Below are positions 1-12,378 of a stretch of DNA of 37,490 bases, one piece after another. A program made the translations under genes and the position numbers. The notes below the pieces were generated by a model. The model was not told the origin of the DNA. It did no database searches and was given only the letters and a program-made list of their open reading frames with translations. Positions within the stretch are counted from its first letter, which is position 1, and each line of letters starts with the position of its first letter. This stretch comes from Chloroflexota bacterium (GTDB lineage: Bacteria > Chloroflexota > Dehalococcoidia > SZUA-161): contig JAJYLC010000013.1 of assembly GCA_021787935.1 (NCBI GenBank), forward strand, positions 1-37,490, written 5' to 3'.

Positions 1-164
1 GGGTCGCCCCTACAATGTTATCTATCGTGAAACGCCCGGTTTATTTTAGGCTTTGCCAAAGATGATGTTGTAGGGGCGCGGTTGCCGCGCCCAAGACGAG
101 GTTACCTGAACAGGCTGGGGAGCCAGTTCCACCGGACGGTAGCACAGGCGCCCTCGCCTGTGCT
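1..164. repeat. Intergenic palindromic repeats at the window start
   Basis: The sequence CGCCCCTACAA at 5-15 is the reverse complement of TTGTAGGGGCG at 69-79. A second hairpin pairs 74-81 with 85-92 around a TTG loop. A third, a perfect 10-bp stem, pairs 141-150 with 155-164 around a CCCT loop, only two bases beyond the stop codon of the acetyltransferase gene. The third could act as a transcript end or 3' stabiliser for that gene, but no T-run follows it in the minus direction. The GTAGGGGCG core recurs at about 16.1, 18.2 and 35.6 kb, so this belongs to a dispersed family. Confidence 0.6.
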
Positions 165-166
165 CC

Positions 167-622
167 TTAGAACCAGATGCGAAATCCATAGGCTGAGGGC
201 TTGAAGCCCAGGGAATTGTATAACCTGTGTGCTTCTTTGCGCCTTTTGTCGCTGCACAGTTCGATCCTGTGGCATCTCTCCTGTTTAGCCCGGGCGATAG
301 TGTATTCCATGAGCTTCTTTCCGATGCCCCGGCGCCGGTATTTGTGATTTACTATCAGATTCTCCACCAGGGTATAGGGGGCAGCGCCGTGAGAGAGGCC
401 GGTAATAATGAAAAGGGCCACTGTGCCCACAACCTCACCATCACATACTGCGACCAGAAGCTCACGCCTGGGGTCGGAGAGAATGTCGGCAAATACCTTT
501 CGGTAGTTTTCGGAAGAGGTATTCAAATGCTGCTCAACCGCAGTAGTTGTAATGCTTAATTCGTGGTAAAGCTCGAGTATGCGGGGTAAATCGCTTTCCT
601 TGGCTAACCTGATCTCGGTCAT
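167..622 (-). CDS. GNAT-family N-acetyltransferase
   Basis: This is a single-domain Gcn5-related acetyltransferase of about 151 residues, a normal length for the family. The N-terminal MTEIRLAKESDLPRILELY is typical of the first GNAT strand and helix. The acetyl-CoA pyrophosphate-binding loop is visible as YRRRGIGKKLM, followed by the usual helix and the RLYNSLGFKP segment near the C-terminus. The start at 622 is chosen because a strong AGAGGAGG ribosome-binding site lies just upstream; the longer reading from the GTG at 652 would place that site inside the gene. It is divergent from rpoB. The substrate cannot be told: small-molecule and protein acetylation are both possible. The family is secure, the specific function unknown. 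Confidence 0.85.
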   Translation of the reverse strand: MTEIRLAKESDLPRILELYHELSITTTAVEQHLNTSSENYRKVFADILSDPRRELLVAVCDGEVVGTVALFIITGLSHGAAPYTLVENLIVNHKYRRRGIGKKLMEYTIARAKQERCHRIELCSDKRRKEAHRLYNSLGFKPSAYGFRIWF

Positions 623-682
623 ATTATCGAATGCCTCCTCTTTGCGATACACCGGAGTCGGGAAATGTAATAAATATGTAAT

Positions 683-712
683 ATTTTACCTCTTCTTTTT
701 ATGATTTGTTAA
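683..712 (-). promoter_or_regulatory. Candidate sigma-70 promoter for the acetyltransferase
   Basis: Read on the minus strand, TTAACA (707-712) is separated by 18 bases from TAAAAT (683-688). Both hexamers match five of six consensus positions. It lies about 60 bases upstream of the chosen start at 622 in an AT-rich stretch. Assigned by eye only. Confidence 0.5.
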
Positions 713-803
713 GCACTTATTGGTTAAAATACGTCAAGGTGAAAATCTGCTTAAAATGGCATCGAATATCGTTATGTCTAAAATGCGTATGCGTGAAGAA
801 CTA

Positions 804-832
804 TTGACATAGAATAGATAATATGTTAAACT
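804..832 (+). promoter_or_regulatory. Candidate sigma-70 promoter for rpoB-rpoC
   Basis: A perfect TTGACA at 804-809 is followed after 17 bases by TAAACT at 827-832, four of six matches to the -10 consensus. The surrounding DNA is AT-rich. This would start the rpoBC message about 120 bases upstream of rpoB. Confidence 0.55.
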
Positions 833-961
833 TTGATTTTGCTGGTAAAAACCTGCTTAAATTTGCAACTATATCTCCTATGTTATTAACTCCAAGATTA
901 GCTCCGTCATTCCCTTATTTCGTGGTGAGTTTCTAAGTCCTTATCTGAAAGGCGGTTGACC

Positions 962-3900
962 ATGACTTTAGCCGTGTCCCAAAATTTGAGTTTGGGTAAA
1001 AGGAAGTCCTACGCCAGGATCCCCCATCTTCTGGAGACGCCAAACCTTATCCAGATCCAACAGCAGTCCTATAGATGGGTCTGCGATCCGGCCCTGGACG
1101 GCGGGCTCAAAGAGCTTTTTGCTGAGATCTCGCCGATTAAGGACTTCGCCGGTACCCGGTACGAGCTTCATTTCCCCAGCTATGGATTCGGCACCAGCGC
1201 CGAGATGCCAGCCTTTGAGGATGAAAGTTCCTTCTGGGAGTACATGTGGGCTGCTGCCAAGTACACAGAGCAGGAGTGCTACGAGCGCGATGCCACTTAT
1301 GCAGTGCCGCTAAAGGCCAAAGTGCGTCTGATGGTCAAGGAGACCGGGGAGATCAAAGAGCAGGACGTTTTCATGGGCGATTTCCCTCTCATGACTGCCA
1401 AGGGCACTTTCATTGTCAATGGTGCCGAGCGTGTGGTAGTGAGCCAGCTTGTCCGCTCCCCGGGCGTCTATTTCACTATAGATGAAGACCTGGCAACGGG
1501 GCAGAGGCTGTGTGCCGGCAAATTGATTCCCAGTCGTGGAGCCTGGCTGGAGTTCGATACCAGCAGCCATGGCCTCATCTCGGTAAAAGTCGACCGTAAA
1601 CGAAAGATACCGGTTACCACATTGATCCGCGCCATCAGCGACTCCGAGCATCCGTATGGCTCGAACGAGGCTTTACTCAAGCTGTTCAAAGGTGTAGATA
1701 ATAACCCCGACCGCAGCTATATCCAGGCAACTCTCGAACGTGAGCCGGCGATTAAGACCGAGGAAGAGGCGTTAATAGATTTCTACAAGAGATTAAGGCC
1801 GGGGGACCCTCCCACACTCGACAACGCTCGCGGACTGGTGAACTCGCTATTCTTCAACTCACGCCGCTATGACCTGGGCAAGGTGGGCCGCTATAAGCTC
1901 AACAAGAGGCTCGGCCTCAACCTCCCGCCTACTCAAAGGGTCCTGGCCAAAGAAGACCTGGTAGAGATTGTAAAGCACATAATAAGGGTCAACAACGGCG
2001 AGGATACTCCTGACGATATAGACCATCTGGGCAACCGCCGTGTGCGAGCAGTGGGGGAGCTTTTACAGAACCAGATTCGTATCGGCCTGCTGCGCATGGA
2101 GCGGGTAGTTCGGGAGCGGATGAGCCTGCTTCCTCCGGAGTCGGCGACTCCCAGCACTCTGGTCAACAGCCGCCCTGTGGTGGCTGCCATCAGGGAGTTC
2201 TTCGGCAGCTCGCAGCTGTCTCAATTCATGGACCAAACCAACCCTCTGGCCGAGCTTACCCATAAGCGTCGTCTGTCGGCGTTAGGCCCTGGAGGCCTGT
2301 CTCGCGAGAGGGCTGGATTCGATGTCCGCGACGTCCATCATTCCCATTATGGCAGGATATGTCCTATTGAAACCCCTGAAGGACCCAACATCGGTCTAAT
2401 CGGCTCTCTGGCCACCTATGCCCGCGTCAATGAATACGGTTTCATTGAGACCCCTTACCGGAAAGTTATTAAAGAGCTGAATAATAAATCGCCTGAGCTT
2501 CCGGGCAAGACCGTTGCTGACGATGTCATCACTTCCAAGAAAGAAGTGGTAGCTAAGGCAGGGGCAGCGATTACCCAGGAGTTAGCCCGCAAGCTTGCCA
2601 GCCTGTCTTCGCGCAATATTAAGATCAAACCTTTCGTCTCTGAGGAGGTCAAGTACCTTTCCGCCGACGAAGAAGAGAACTATATAATAGCTCAGGCCAA
2701 CACCCGCCTCGATGCGAAGAATCAGTTCGCCGTGGAGAAAATCGAGGTCAGGTACGGAGAGAAGTTCCTGATGGAAGTGCCTGATAAGGTCGACTACATG
2801 GATGTATCGCCGAGGCAAATCGTCAGTGTAACCACCTCGCTGATACCCTTCCTGGAGCACGACGACGCTAACCGTGCTCTCATGGGCTCCAATATGCAGC
2901 GCCAGGCTGTGCCGCTGATTCAGCCCCAGGCTCCGTTGATCGCTACAGGCATGGAGAGAGAGGCAGCTCGTGACAGCGGCCAGGTGCTCTTCTCCCCCAG
3001 CGATGGCGAGGTAATATCGGTCTCGGCCAACGGGATCGCGATTAAGGATGATGAAGGGAAAGAGCATCCGTTCTCCCTGATCAAGTTTGCCCGCTCCAAC
3101 CAGGGGACTTGTATAAACCAGAGGCCTCTGGTGAGCAAGGGCGATCGGGTCAAGCGCGGCCAGGTCCTGGCGGATGGCTCGTCTACGGAAGGCGGAGAGT
3201 TGGCGCTGGGGCAAAATGTTCTTTGTGTCTTCTTAAGCTGGGAAGGGTACAACTTTGAGGATGCCATTGTAATCTCTGAGAGCTTGATTAAGGCAGACAG
3301 GTTCAGCTCGATTCACATCGAAAGATACGAAGTAGAGGCCAGGGATACCAAGTTGGGCCCCGAGGAGATAACCAGAGATATACCCAATATCGGTGAAGAA
3401 AGCCTGCGCAACCTGGATGAGCACGGCATTATTCGCGTGGGCGCCGAGGTTGGTTCAGGTGACATTCTGGTGGGTAAGATAACCCCTAAAGGAGAAAGAG
3501 GGCTCACCGCTGAAGAGAAGCTCCTGCGGGCCATATTCGGTGAAAAAGCCCGCGAGGTCAAGGACACATCTCTAAGGGTGCCCCACGGAGAATACGGCAA
3601 GGTTATAGACGTGAGAGAACTTAACCGCGACGATAACCACGACCTGCCGCCCGGGGTCAATAAGATGGTGCGGGTTTTCGTAGCTCAAATGCGAAAGATC
3701 TGCGAAGGGGATAAGATGGCGGGGCGTCACGGCAACAAAGGAGTGGTAGCCCGCATCCTGCCGGAAGAAGATATGCCTTTCCTGCCCGATGGCCGCCCGG
3801 TTGAGATTATCCTAAGCCCGCTGGGTGTCCCCTCCCGAATGAACATCGGCCAGCTCATGGAAACGCACCTGGGATGGGCTGCAAGCACTCTGGGCTTTAA

Positions 3901-4723
3901 GGCACTATCACCGGTCTTCGATGGCGCTGATGATGATTCCCTTGAAGATGCGCTGGCAAGGGCCTGGTTAGCGCGCAAGGCGGGGGCAGTCGACTGGGAG
4001 GGCGATGGGGGCAGCATTAAGATAGGGGAGGTCAAATCTTGGCTTAATGAACATGGCTATGATGGCGATAAGATATTCAGTGATAAATTTAAGGGAGAGG
4101 CCAGGCAGGCCTGTCTCCGGCTGTGGCTGGAGGAAGTAGGTGAGGATACATCCTCGCTGAGCGGCGAGAAGCTCGACAAGATGGTGGAGAAGGTCAGCGA
4201 GGAGAAAGGTCTGTCCCCGCCTATCTTCGGCAAGACAGTTCTCTATGATGGCCGCACCGGCGAGCCGTTAGACCAGCCGGTGACGGTAGGCAACATATAT
4301 ATGATGAAATTGATTCACTTGGTCGAGGATAAGATACACGCCAGGTCTACAGGACCTTATTCTTTGATAACGCAGCAGCCTCTGGGTGGTAAGGCACAGT
4401 TCGGTGGGCAGCGCTTCGGTGAGATGGAGGTGTGGGCGCTGGAAGCTTATGGAGCAGCCCACAATCTTCAGGAAGTGCTCACAGTTAAGTCCGACGATGT
4501 GGTGGGAAGGGTAAAAACCTATGAGGCCATCGTCAATGGTGAGGATATACTGGAAGCAGGGGTACCGGAATCGTTCAAGGTACTGGTTAAAGAGCTGCAA
4601 AGCCTGGGTCTGGCCATAGAGGTGCTCAATGAGGACGAGGAGAGGGTAACATACCTGATGGAATCTGCAGCAGAAGCGCCCAGACTGGGAATAAATCTGG
4701 CTGGTTTTGAGGAGAGTGAGTAA
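962..4723 (+). CDS. rpoB: DNA-directed RNA polymerase subunit beta
   Basis: This is the beta subunit of the core RNA polymerase, about 1,253 residues and full length. The rifampicin-pocket segment is intact ([16 protein letters not shown], then SALGPGG), with the aspartate, histidine and serine most often changed in resistant mutants in their sensitive state. The invariant [13 protein letters not shown] follows. The C-terminal [20 protein letters not shown], which contacts beta-prime, is also present. ATG at 962 is preferred because AAAGGCGG lies at a suitable distance upstream; a TTG at 956 in the same frame is too close to that site. The stop codon overlaps the rpoC start by one base (TAATG), so the two genes are translationally coupled. 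No anomaly was seen. Confidence 0.98.
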   Translation: MTLAVSQNLSLGKRKSYARIPHLLETPNLIQIQQQSYRWVCDPALDGGLKELFAEISPIKDFAGTRYELHFPSYGFGTSAEMPAFEDESSFWEYMWAAAKYTEQECYERDATYAVPLKAKVRLMVKETGEIKEQDVFMGDFPLMTAKGTFIVNGAERVVVSQLVRSPGVYFTIDEDLATGQRLCAGKLIPSRGAWLEFDTSSHGLISVKVDRKRKIPVTTLIRAISDSEHPYGSNEALLKLFKGVDNNPDRSYIQATLEREPAIKTEEEALIDFYKRLRPGDPPTLDNARGLVNSLFFNSRRYDLGKVGRYKLNKRLGLNLPPTQRVLAKEDLVEIVKHIIRVNNGEDTPDDIDHLGNRRVRAVGELLQNQIRIGLLRMERVVRERMSLLPPESATPSTLVNSRPVVAAIREFFGSSQLSQFMDQTNPLAELTHKRRLSALGPGGLSRERAGFDVRDVHHSHYGRICPIETPEGPNIGLIGSLATYARVNEYGFIETPYRKVIKELNNKSPELPGKTVADDVITSKKEVVAKAGAAITQELARKLASLSSRNIKIKPFVSEEVKYLSADEEENYIIAQANTRLDAKNQFAVEKIEVRYGEKFLMEVPDKVDYMDVSPRQIVSVTTSLIPFLEHDDANRALMGSNMQRQAVPLIQPQAPLIATGMEREAARDSGQVLFSPSDGEVISVSANGIAIKDDEGKEHPFSLIKFARSNQGTCINQRPLVSKGDRVKRGQVLADGSSTEGGELALGQNVLCVFLSWEGYNFEDAIVISESLIKADRFSSIHIERYEVEARDTKLGPEEITRDIPNIGEESLRNLDEHGIIRVGAEVGSGDILVGKITPKGERGLTAEEKLLRAIFGEKAREVKDTSLRVPHGEYGKVIDVRELNRDDNHDLPPGVNKMVRVFVAQMRKICEGDKMAGRHGNKGVVARILPEEDMPFLPDGRPVEIILSPLGVPSRMNIGQLMETHLGWAASTLGFKALSPVFDGADDDSLEDALARAWLARKAGAVDWEGDGGSIKIGEVKSWLNEHGYDGDKIFSDKFKGEARQACLRLWLEEVGEDTSSLSGEKLDKMVEKVSEEKGLSPPIFGKTVLYDGRTGEPLDQPVTVGNIYMMKLIHLVEDKIHARSTGPYSLITQQPLGGKAQFGGQRFGEMEVWALEAYGAAHNLQEVLTVKSDDVVGRVKTYEAIVNGEDILEAGVPESFKVLVKELQSLGLAIEVLNEDEERVTYLMESAAEAPRLGINLAGFEESE

Positions 4724-7700
4724 TGCTCGAGGTTAATGACTTCACTACCGTTCGAATCTCTCTGGCGTCTCCGGAGCAGATCAAGGGCTGGTCTTACGGA
4801 GAGGTTACCAAACCTGAGACTCTCAACTATCGTACTTTGAAGCCCGAGAAGGACGGCCTTTTCTGCGAGAAGATATTCGGGCCGACCAAGGACTTCGAGT
4901 GCTATTGCGGCAAGTACAAGAAGATACGTTACAAAGGCATTGTTTGCGATAAATGCGGCGTCGAGGTGGCCCGCTCGAAGGTGCGCAGGGAGCGCATGGG
5001 GCATATCAATCTGGCTGCCCCCGTTAGCCATATCTGGTTTGTGAAAGGCACGCCCAGCCACATGGGATTGCTTCTCGATATCTCGCCTCGCAACTTGGAG
5101 CAGGTGATCTACTTTGCCAAATTCATCGTCACCGGTGTTGACGAAGAGAAGAGAAGTAAGGCCTTGCAGCAGCTTCACGATGATATGGCTCAGCGGTTCT
5201 CGGATAAAGAGAAGGCACTGACAGATAAGATCGAAAACCTGAAACCGCAGGGGGAAGCAGAGGCCAGTGAAAAAGCTCAGCAGGAGATAAAAGAGCTGCA
5301 GCAGCAAAATGTCGAAGAAAAAAGGAAGCTCGACAGCGAGCTCAGGGAAAAAATTGAGGAGCTAGAGAGTCTTGTGCCGTTAACGCTGCTCAGCGCAACC
5401 AGGCATCGCGAGCTGAAGCAAAGATGGGGCGATATATTCAATGCGAGCATGGGGGCGGAGGCTATACTAGACATACTGGGCACTCTCGACTTGGAGCAGA
5501 TGCGGCAGGAACTGTATCGTGAAGCGGCCTCTACATCGGGACAGCGCAGCAAAAAAGCCATTAAAAGGTTGAGGGTTGTTGAGGCTTTCCGCAAGAGCGG
5601 CAACAAGCCGGAATGGATGATTCTTACCGTGCTCCCTGTTTTGCCCCCGGAGCTGCGTCCTATGGTGCAGCTCGATGGCGGCAGATTTGCCACCAGCGAT
5701 TTGAATGACCTCTATCGCAGGGTTATCAACCGCAATAACCGCCTGCGCCGTCTGCTGGAGATAGGCGCTCCGGAGATCATCACCCGCAATGAGAAGCGCA
5801 TGCTTCAGGAAGCAGTCGACTCTTTAATCGACAACGGTCGGCGGGGCAGGGCGGTAGTAACCGGAAACAACCATAAGCTGAAGTCCCTTTCGGACATGCT
5901 CCGCGGCAAGCAGGGCAGGTTCAGGCAGAACCTTCTGGGTAAACGTGTGGACTACAGCGGCAGGTCTGTGATTGTAGCCGGCCCTGAGCTGAAGCTGCAT
6001 CAATGCGGCCTGCCCAGGAGAATGGCCCTCGAGCTGTTCAAGCCGTTTATCATGCGGCGTCTGGTTGGCAGGGGGCTGGCCCTTAACATCAGGAGCGCCA
6101 AACGGATCGTGGAACGCGGCAAGCCCGAGGTCTGGGACATCCTCGAAGAAGTGGTGGGAGAACGACCTGTCCTTCTAAACCGTGCACCAACGCTTCACAG
6201 GCTAGGCATCCAGGCCTTCCAGCCTGTTCTTATCGGCGGCAGCGCCATCCAGGTGCATCCGTTAGTCTGCGTGGCTTTTAATGCCGACTTCGATGGCGAT
6301 CAGATGGCCGTCCATGTGCCTCTATCGAAGGCAGCGGTCGAAGAGGCGAACAAAGTGATGCTCAGCATCTACAATATGCTGCTGCCCAGCTCCGGAGATC
6401 CGGTGGTAGCGCCAACCCTTGATATCGTTCTGGGCTGCTACTATCTGACTATGCTGAAGCCCGGTATGAAGGGTGAGGGGATGGTATTCAGCAGCTTCGA
6501 TGAGGCCAAGCTTGCCTATGAAATGGGCGTCGTTGATACCAATGCGGAGATTGAGGTCAGGGATCCCGAAGACGCCACGAAAAGAATCAAAACAAGCGTC
6601 GGCCGCATTATTTTCAACGAGGTCTTACCCAAGGAGCTTGGTTTTCGAAATCAGCTCATGGATAAGAAGGTGCTGAAAAATATTGTTGCTGAGTGCCACC
6701 GTCATTTGGGCAATGAGGGCACTGCTAACATGGTGGATAAAATCAAGGGCCTCGGCTTCCACTATGCTACCAAATCGGGCATGACCATCGCCATTAACGA
6801 TGTCAAAGTCCCCAAGGATAAAGCGAAGATTTTGGAGCAGGCTGAGGGTAGAATAGCTGAGATAGACGGGCAGTTTCAGCGAGGCTTGATTACAGAAGAT
6901 GAGCGCTATAACAGCGCAGTGAACATCTGGACACAGGCGACCGAGGAAATCCAGGCTGCTTTGGAGCGCTCTATGGATAAATATGGAGCTATCTATCTGA
7001 TGGCTTCTTCCGGCGCCAAAGGCAATATCTCTCAGATAAGACAGATGGCTGGCATGAGAGGCTTGATGACAGACCCCTCGGGGAGGATTATTGACCTGCC
7101 CATTAAGTCGAGCTTCCGTGAGGGGCTTGCTGTTCTGGAGTACTTCATATCCACGCACGGTGCCCGCAAAGGTCTGGCTGACACTGCACTGAGGACATCC
7201 GATAGCGGCTACCTCACCAGAAGACTCATTGACGTATCACAGGAAGTAATTGTCAGCGAGGAGGATTGCGGAGCGATCGCTGGTATATGGGTCTCCGAGC
7301 CGACTGACAAGGGGCTTCTGGTGCCGCTTACTGAGCGCATCGTAGGCCGCATGGCTGCCACCCCAGTGGCTCATCCCAAGACGGGCGAGATTATCGTCAA
7401 CCGCAACGAGGAGATCAACGAAGATAAAGCGAAACTGATTATCGAAGCCGGGATAAAGAGGGTTCAGGTCAGGTCTCCGCTGAGCTGCCAGTCAAGGCGG
7501 GGTATCTGCCAGATGTGCTATGGCAGAAGTCTGGCGCGAGGTCGCCTAGTTTCCATGGGAGAGGCAGTCGGCATTATCGCTGCCCAGAGCATCGGAGAGC
7601 CGGGAACCCAGCTAACTATGCGTACCTTCCACACCGGCGGTGTGGCCGGACTGGACATCACCAGCGGCTTGCCTCGCGTTGAGGAGCTGTTCGAGGCCAG

Positions 7701-8700
7701 GTCGCCCAAGAGCCAGGCCATTATCTCGGAGATCGAGGGTATAGTTGAGATAAACCGCAGCGAAGAGGGCAGGAAGATTAGGGTCACCAGTTCCGAGGTC
7801 TACCGCGATGACTACAATATACCTAAAGGCTATGAGGTGATGGTAGAGAACGAGCAGTGGGTAGACGCTGCCACTGTACTGGCACGGCCAGTCGCTGCTG
7901 AAGAAGGAAAAACGAAAAAAGAAGCAAAGGAAGCTGCTGTTGCGCCGCCGCTTATCGCCCGGGTAGGGGGCAAGGTTGAGGTAAGCAAGAAGCAGATATC
8001 CGTTCTATATGAGGAAAAGGAGAGCCGTGAATACCTGGTGTCCCCCTTGACCCCGATTCTGGTGGAGAATGGGGCAAGAGTGAAGGCGGGGGATAAGCTT
8101 ACCGAAGGCTTGATTCATCCCCAGGACATCCTGCACATAAGAGGCCGTGAGGCCGTGCAGCAGTACCTGGTGGACGAGGTGCAGAAAGTCTATCGTTCCC
8201 AGGGAGTAAATATTAACGATAAGCATATTGAGATCATAGTGCGCCAGATGCTGCGCAAGGTCAGGGTCGACTCCCCCGGTGATACGGAGTTCTTGCCCAG
8301 CGACCTGGTCGATAGCCTGTTGTATGAGGATATCAATGCCAAGGTGCTGGCTGAGGGCGGCGAGCCCGCTACTGCCAAGCCTGTGCTCTTGGGAATCACC
8401 AGAGCGGCTTTGAACACGGACAGTTTCCTGGCCAAAGCTTCCTTCCAGGAGACGACCAGGGTGCTGACCGAAGCTGCGATTATGGGAAGCACCGACAGGT
8501 TGACAGGGCTCAAGGAGAATGTCATTATCGGCAAGCTCATACCTGCCCGCAGCGAATTTTCGCTGGCCGCGAAAAAACGCCCGGCATTGCCTGCTGCAGA
8601 GGGTGGGGAAGAAGTTGAGGCTGGGAAGGAATCTAATGCAGAAGCGGAAGTGGAAGGCGAGAATGAATCCGCAGATTCAAAGGCGGATACCCCGGGGTAA
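4723..8700 (+). CDS. rpoC: DNA-directed RNA polymerase subunit beta-prime
   Basis: This is the beta-prime subunit, 1,325 residues. The N-terminal zinc site is Cys60, Cys62, Cys75 and Cys78. The catalytic magnesium loop [12 protein letters not shown] places the three aspartates at 522, 524 and 526. The bridge helix and trigger-loop region is recognisable by [21 protein letters not shown] second zinc site is visible in DCGAIAG and [11 protein letters not shown]. Between about residues 139 and 225 there is a charged Gln/Glu/Lys-rich stretch that looks like a long coiled coil, inserted before the conserved [10 protein letters not shown] segment. The last 30 or so residues are acidic and low in complexity. 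It is co-transcribed with rpoB and followed by a strong terminator. Confidence 0.98.
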   Translation: MLEVNDFTTVRISLASPEQIKGWSYGEVTKPETLNYRTLKPEKDGLFCEKIFGPTKDFECYCGKYKKIRYKGIVCDKCGVEVARSKVRRERMGHINLAAPVSHIWFVKGTPSHMGLLLDISPRNLEQVIYFAKFIVTGVDEEKRSKALQQLHDDMAQRFSDKEKALTDKIENLKPQGEAEASEKAQQEIKELQQQNVEEKRKLDSELREKIEELESLVPLTLLSATRHRELKQRWGDIFNASMGAEAILDILGTLDLEQMRQELYREAASTSGQRSKKAIKRLRVVEAFRKSGNKPEWMILTVLPVLPPELRPMVQLDGGRFATSDLNDLYRRVINRNNRLRRLLEIGAPEIITRNEKRMLQEAVDSLIDNGRRGRAVVTGNNHKLKSLSDMLRGKQGRFRQNLLGKRVDYSGRSVIVAGPELKLHQCGLPRRMALELFKPFIMRRLVGRGLALNIRSAKRIVERGKPEVWDILEEVVGERPVLLNRAPTLHRLGIQAFQPVLIGGSAIQVHPLVCVAFNADFDGDQMAVHVPLSKAAVEEANKVMLSIYNMLLPSSGDPVVAPTLDIVLGCYYLTMLKPGMKGEGMVFSSFDEAKLAYEMGVVDTNAEIEVRDPEDATKRIKTSVGRIIFNEVLPKELGFRNQLMDKKVLKNIVAECHRHLGNEGTANMVDKIKGLGFHYATKSGMTIAINDVKVPKDKAKILEQAEGRIAEIDGQFQRGLITEDERYNSAVNIWTQATEEIQAALERSMDKYGAIYLMASSGAKGNISQIRQMAGMRGLMTDPSGRIIDLPIKSSFREGLAVLEYFISTHGARKGLADTALRTSDSGYLTRRLIDVSQEVIVSEEDCGAIAGIWVSEPTDKGLLVPLTERIVGRMAATPVAHPKTGEIIVNRNEEINEDKAKLIIEAGIKRVQVRSPLSCQSRRGICQMCYGRSLARGRLVSMGEAVGIIAAQSIGEPGTQLTMRTFHTGGVAGLDITSGLPRVEELFEARSPKSQAIISEIEGIVEINRSEEGRKIRVTSSEVYRDDYNIPKGYEVMVENEQWVDAATVLARPVAAEEGKTKKEAKEAAVAPPLIARVGGKVEVSKKQISVLYEEKESREYLVSPLTPILVENGARVKAGDKLTEGLIHPQDILHIRGREAVQQYLVDEVQKVYRSQGVNINDKHIEIIVRQMLRKVRVDSPGDTEFLPSDLVDSLLYEDINAKVLAEGGEPATAKPVLLGITRAALNTDSFLAKASFQETTRVLTEAAIMGSTDRLTGLKENVIIGKLIPARSEFSLAAKKRPALPAAEGGEEVEAGKESNAEAEVEGENESADSKADTPG

Positions 8701-8781
8701 TGATCGGGGGTCCGGTTTAAGCAGGGTGCCGATAACCCGGTTGGGCAAGGATCGGCATGTCTAGCGAGCGAAGGTATCGGT

Positions 8782-8824
8782 AAAGCCAGCCCTTCCCTGA
8801 GGAAGGACTGGCTTTGTTTTATTA
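8782..8824 (+). terminator. Intrinsic terminator after rpoBC
   Basis: A near-perfect 15-bp stem pairs 8782-8796 with 8801-8815 around a CTGA loop, with one mismatch in the stem, and is followed by GTTTTATTAT. It ends the rpoB-rpoC transcript and separates it from the kinase operon. Confidence 0.92.
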
Positions 8825-8886
8825 TCTGTTGCAATTGTCGGCCTGCTTCTTTATCATTCTGGCTTGCTGGCGGAGATGCATTCACA

Positions 8887-11800
8887 TTGGAGCCGGAAAA
8901 GATTGAGCGAAGCGTGAAAGCTATGGAATCAGCACTCGTGAAAACAGGTATCGATGTTATAGGCGATGTCCCCTGGGGCACTCACTTCTCCCAGTTCTAC
9001 CAGACCAAGCAGGACTTGCTTGATATTCTGATCCCTTATTTCAGGGCAGGTCTGGAGAATAACGAGTTCTGCATGTGGGTTATAGCCGAGCCTCTCGATG
9101 AAGAGGAAGCTCGGGCAGCGATAACGAAGGCGATGCCCGATTTTGCCGGGTATTTGGCCAGGGGACATATTGAGATACTGCCCCACACAGAATGGCATCT
9201 TAAGGATGGCATTTTCGATGGTCAAAGAGTACTTAATGGCTGGGTTGACAAGCTCAACCAAGCGCTTACCAGGGGCTATGCCGGCATGAGAGTGGCAGGA
9301 AATACATTCTGGCTGGAGAAGAAAGGCTGGAAGGATTTCACTGACTACGAAGCCGAGGTAAACAGCGTTATCGGCAAGTATAAAATGCTGGCGCTCTGCG
9401 CCTACTCTCTGGACAAGTGCAGTGCCTCCGAGGTCATAGATGTAATCAATAACCATCAATTCGTTCTCCTCAAGAAACAGGGCAAGTGGGAGGCCGTTGA
9501 AAACCCTGAGCGCAAGCGGGCCCGGGAGGCTCTGGAGGTTGAGCGGCAGCAATTCAACGATGTCCTAGACATGCTACCAGCATACCTCGTGCTCTTGACG
9601 CCGGATTACCATGTGCCCTTTGCCAACCGTTTCTTCCGAGAGCGCTTCGGCGAGTCTCACGGCCGGCGCTGCTTTGAGTATCTGTTTGGGCGCACTGAGC
9701 CCTGTGAAGCTTGCGAAACCTACAAAGTTCTTAAGACTATGTCGCCTCTTGAGTGGGAGTGGACCGGCCCCGACGGTCGAAATTATTTTATCTATGACTA
9801 CCCGTTCACTGACGCTAACGGCTCCACGCTTATCATGGAGGTCGGCATCGACATCACCAAGCAAAAGGAAACCCAATCGGAAATGCAGGTACGTACTGCG
9901 CAGCAGGCGGTGATAGCCCGGCTCGGACAGATGGCGCTGGCCGGCGCCGACCTCGACGAATTATTTCATGAAGCGGTGAAGCAGATCGCCCAAACCCTCA
10001 AAGTGGAATACTGCAAGGTGCTGAAACTGCTTCTCGGCGAAAAAGAGCTGCTGCTGCTCGCGGGCGTTGGTTGGAAAGAAGGACTTGTCGGCCGTGCCAC
10101 GGTAGGAGCAGGCATTGACTCGCAGGCAGGCTACACTTTGTTATCCGACAAGCCGGTAATCGTGGAAGACCTCAGGACGGAGAAAAGATTTAACGGGCCG
10201 CCTCTGCTGCATGAACACGGCGTAGTGAGCGGCATGAGCGTCATAATCCCGGGTCAGAATAAGCCTTTTGGTGTCCTGGGCGCTCACACCGCGGGATCGC
10301 GCAGGTTCACTGAGGACGACGTTCACTTTCTCCAGGCGGCCGCAAATGTGCTGGCTGGCACAATCGAGCGAAAACGAGCGGAGGAGGCGCTGCTTAAAGC
10401 GCATAATGAATTGGAGGCACGTGTTGAGGAGCGCACCAGGGAGTTGGGAGAAGCCAACAGGATACTGCAGGCCGAGATTGCGGAGCGCAAACTGGCGGGG
10501 GAGGCCTTGCTGCGAGAGAAGGACTTCAGCAATGCTGTCATAGACAACCTGCCGGGCTTCTTCTATATAGTTGACAGGAGCGGCTATTTCGTACGCTGCA
10601 ACAAGGACGCTGAGAAGGCTACAGGGTATTTGGCAGCAGAGGAATTACCGGGGATGTATTGTCTCAACATTATTGCAGAAAAGGATAGAGATTTCATTAC
10701 AGGTAAAATCGAAGAAGTTTTTACCCGGGGATATGCCACTGCTGAAGCCAATCTATTGACAAAGGGCGGGATAGAAATCCCTTACTATTTCACAGGGACG
10801 TCTGTAGCTATCGGAAATAATGCTTATCTCCTGGGTATGGGCATAAACGTTGCCGAGCGCAAGCAGGCCGAAGAAAAATTGCAGGAAACCCAGAACTATC
10901 TGAATAATCTGCTCAACTACGCCAACGCCCCTATCATAGTCTGGGACCCCTCGTTCCGCATCACGCGGTTCAATCACGCCTTCGAAAGGCTTACCGGGCT
11001 GAGCGCTGATGAGGTGATAGGCAGGCAGTTGGACATTTTATTTCCTGAGAACGAGCGGGAAGAATCGATGGGCTACATTCGCCGTGCCTTAGCCGGCGAG
11101 CGCTGGGAAGTTGTGGAGATACCGATATTGCGGAAAGACGGGACAGTGCGGACAGTACTGTGGAACTCTGCCACATTGTATGGTGAAGACGGCAAAACAG
11201 CAATAGCCACCATAGCCCAGGGCCAGGACATCACGGAGCGCAAGCAGGCCGAGGAAGAATTGCAGGAAACCCAGAACTATCTTAATAATCTGCTTAACTA
11301 CGCCAACGCCCCTATCATAGTCTGGGACCCCTCGTTCTGCATCACGCGGTTCAATCATGCCTTCGAGAGGCTTACCGAGCTAAGCGCTGATCAAGTCATA
11401 GGCAGGCAGTTGGACAGTTTATTTCCTGAGAGTGAGCGGGAAGAATCGATGGGCTACATTCGCCGTGCCTTAGCCGGCGAGCGCTGGGAGGCCGTGGAGA
11501 TACCAATCCTGAGGAAAGACGGGACAGTGCGCACTGTGCTGTGGAACTCTGCCACATTGTATGGGGCTGATGGCAAGACAGTTGCTACTATTGCCCAGGG
11601 CCAGGACATCACGGAGCGCAAACAGGCAGAGGAGGAAGTCATGAGGTTGAACCGGGCCCTGGTAGAGAGAGCTGCTGAGCTCGAAGCCGCCAACAAGGAG
11701 CTGGAGGCATTCAGCTACTCTGTTTCCCATGACCTGCGTGAGCCCCTGCGGACAATTGACGGTTTCTCGCGTATCCTGCAGAAAGATTACGCCGATAAGT

Positions 11801-12378
11801 TCGATGCCGAGGGCCAGCGGTTCATAAATATTATCCGGGGCGGCACTAACAAAATGGCCCAGCTCATCTCCGACCTCCTGGCTTTTTCGCGAATCGGCCG
11901 CAAAGAAATGCAGCTATTGGAAATCGATATGGGTGGGTTGGCGGAGGCGGTATCGGCGGAGCTTAGAAGCGCAGTCCCTGAGCGCAAGCTGAGGTTCAAT
12001 TTTAAGAGTCTGCCATCGGCACAGGGCGATCCGGCAATGATACGGCAGGTCTGGGCCAACCTGCTGTCCAATGCCATCAAGTTCACCAGGAAGAAACGGC
12101 TGGCCGTTATCGAAGTTGGCGGTCTTGCCCAGGATGGTGATAATATATACTATGTTAAAGACAACGGAGTGGGCTTCGAACCGCAGTACAAGGACAAGCT
12201 CTTCCGTATTTTCCAACGTTTACACACCGAGGAGGAATTCGAGGGCACAGGGGTTGGGCTTGCCATCATCCAGCGCATAATCCATAGGCACGGCGGGCGT
12301 GTCTGGGCTGAGAGCAGGGTCGGCCGCGGTGCTACTTTCTATTTCACTTTACCAGGAAAGGAAGGCGAAAGTTTATGA
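8887..12378 (+). CDS. MEDS-PAS-GAF multisensor histidine kinase
   Basis: A soluble-looking sensor histidine kinase of 1,163 residues with no membrane segment. Order: a MEDS domain (about 25-175; begins [13 protein letters not shown], the DcmR-type sensory fold known from methylotrophs and methanogens); a PAS-like domain (about 221-325) with Cys262, Cys273 and Cys276; a GAF domain (about 338-498); a short coiled coil; a PAS (about 548-655); two almost identical PAS units (657-783 and 784-909); a HisKA dimerisation domain with phospho-accepting His948 ([10 protein letters not shown]); and a HATPase with N-box Asn1062, the DNGVGF box near 1092 and GTGVGLAI. The start is a TTG with GGAG 11 bases upstream, so the N-terminus is less certain than the rest. 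The stop overlaps the next gene by four bases, pairing the kinase with that regulator. The ligand is unknown. Confidence 0.93.
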   Translation: MEPEKIERSVKAMESALVKTGIDVIGDVPWGTHFSQFYQTKQDLLDILIPYFRAGLENNEFCMWVIAEPLDEEEARAAITKAMPDFAGYLARGHIEILPHTEWHLKDGIFDGQRVLNGWVDKLNQALTRGYAGMRVAGNTFWLEKKGWKDFTDYEAEVNSVIGKYKMLALCAYSLDKCSASEVIDVINNHQFVLLKKQGKWEAVENPERKRAREALEVERQQFNDVLDMLPAYLVLLTPDYHVPFANRFFRERFGESHGRRCFEYLFGRTEPCEACETYKVLKTMSPLEWEWTGPDGRNYFIYDYPFTDANGSTLIMEVGIDITKQKETQSEMQVRTAQQAVIARLGQMALAGADLDELFHEAVKQIAQTLKVEYCKVLKLLLGEKELLLLAGVGWKEGLVGRATVGAGIDSQAGYTLLSDKPVIVEDLRTEKRFNGPPLLHEHGVVSGMSVIIPGQNKPFGVLGAHTAGSRRFTEDDVHFLQAAANVLAGTIERKRAEEALLKAHNELEARVEERTRELGEANRILQAEIAERKLAGEALLREKDFSNAVIDNLPGFFYIVDRSGYFVRCNKDAEKATGYLAAEELPGMYCLNIIAEKDRDFITGKIEEVFTRGYATAEANLLTKGGIEIPYYFTGTSVAIGNNAYLLGMGINVAERKQAEEKLQETQNYLNNLLNYANAPIIVWDPSFRITRFNHAFERLTGLSADEVIGRQLDILFPENEREESMGYIRRALAGERWEVVEIPILRKDGTVRTVLWNSATLYGEDGKTAIATIAQGQDITERKQAEEELQETQNYLNNLLNYANAPIIVWDPSFCITRFNHAFERLTELSADQVIGRQLDSLFPESEREESMGYIRRALAGERWEAVEIPILRKDGTVRTVLWNSATLYGADGKTVATIAQGQDITERKQAEEEVMRLNRALVERAAELEAANKELEAFSYSVSHDLREPLRTIDGFSRILQKDYADKFDAEGQRFINIIRGGTNKMAQLISDLLAFSRIGRKEMQLLEIDMGGLAEAVSAELRSAVPERKLRFNFKSLPSAQGDPAMIRQVWANLLSNAIKFTRKKRLAVIEVGGLAQDGDNIYYVKDNGVGFEPQYKDKLFRIFQRLHTEEEFEGTGVGLAIIQRIIHRHGGRVWAESRVGRGATFYFTLPGKEGESL
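10855..11613 (+). repeat. Tandem duplication of a PAS-domain unit
   Basis: Copy 1 spans 10855-11235 (381 bp) and copy 2 spans 11236-11613 (378 bp). They are very similar in bases as well as residues, sharing long identical runs; copy 2 lacks one codon near its end. Differences include Gly to Glu, Glu to Gln and Ile to Ser changes. The close nucleotide match indicates a recent in-frame duplication or continuing gene conversion. It keeps the downstream kinase in frame. Confidence 0.95.

Larger units (their letters stand above)
653..961. other. Divergent intergenic region and rpoB leader
   Basis: This AT-rich gap of about 300 bases separates two divergent genes. It holds a minus-strand promoter candidate (683-712) and a plus-strand one (804-832). 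No ribosomal protein gene precedes rpoB here, although rplJ-rplL often do in bacteria, so rpoB-rpoC appear to be a separately transcribed unit. No open reading frame or RNA gene is recognisable. The leader between the promoter and rpoB is about 120 bases and shows no strong hairpin. Confidence 0.6.

Noticed and set aside
4519-5307. A 262-codon minus-strand frame over the rpoB-rpoC junction
   Set aside because: It is antisense to two certain genes and has no ribosome-binding site or domain.
8190-8981. A 263-codon minus-strand frame crossing the rpoC terminator
   Set aside because: It reads through the terminator stem and two real genes; composition is that of an antisense shadow.
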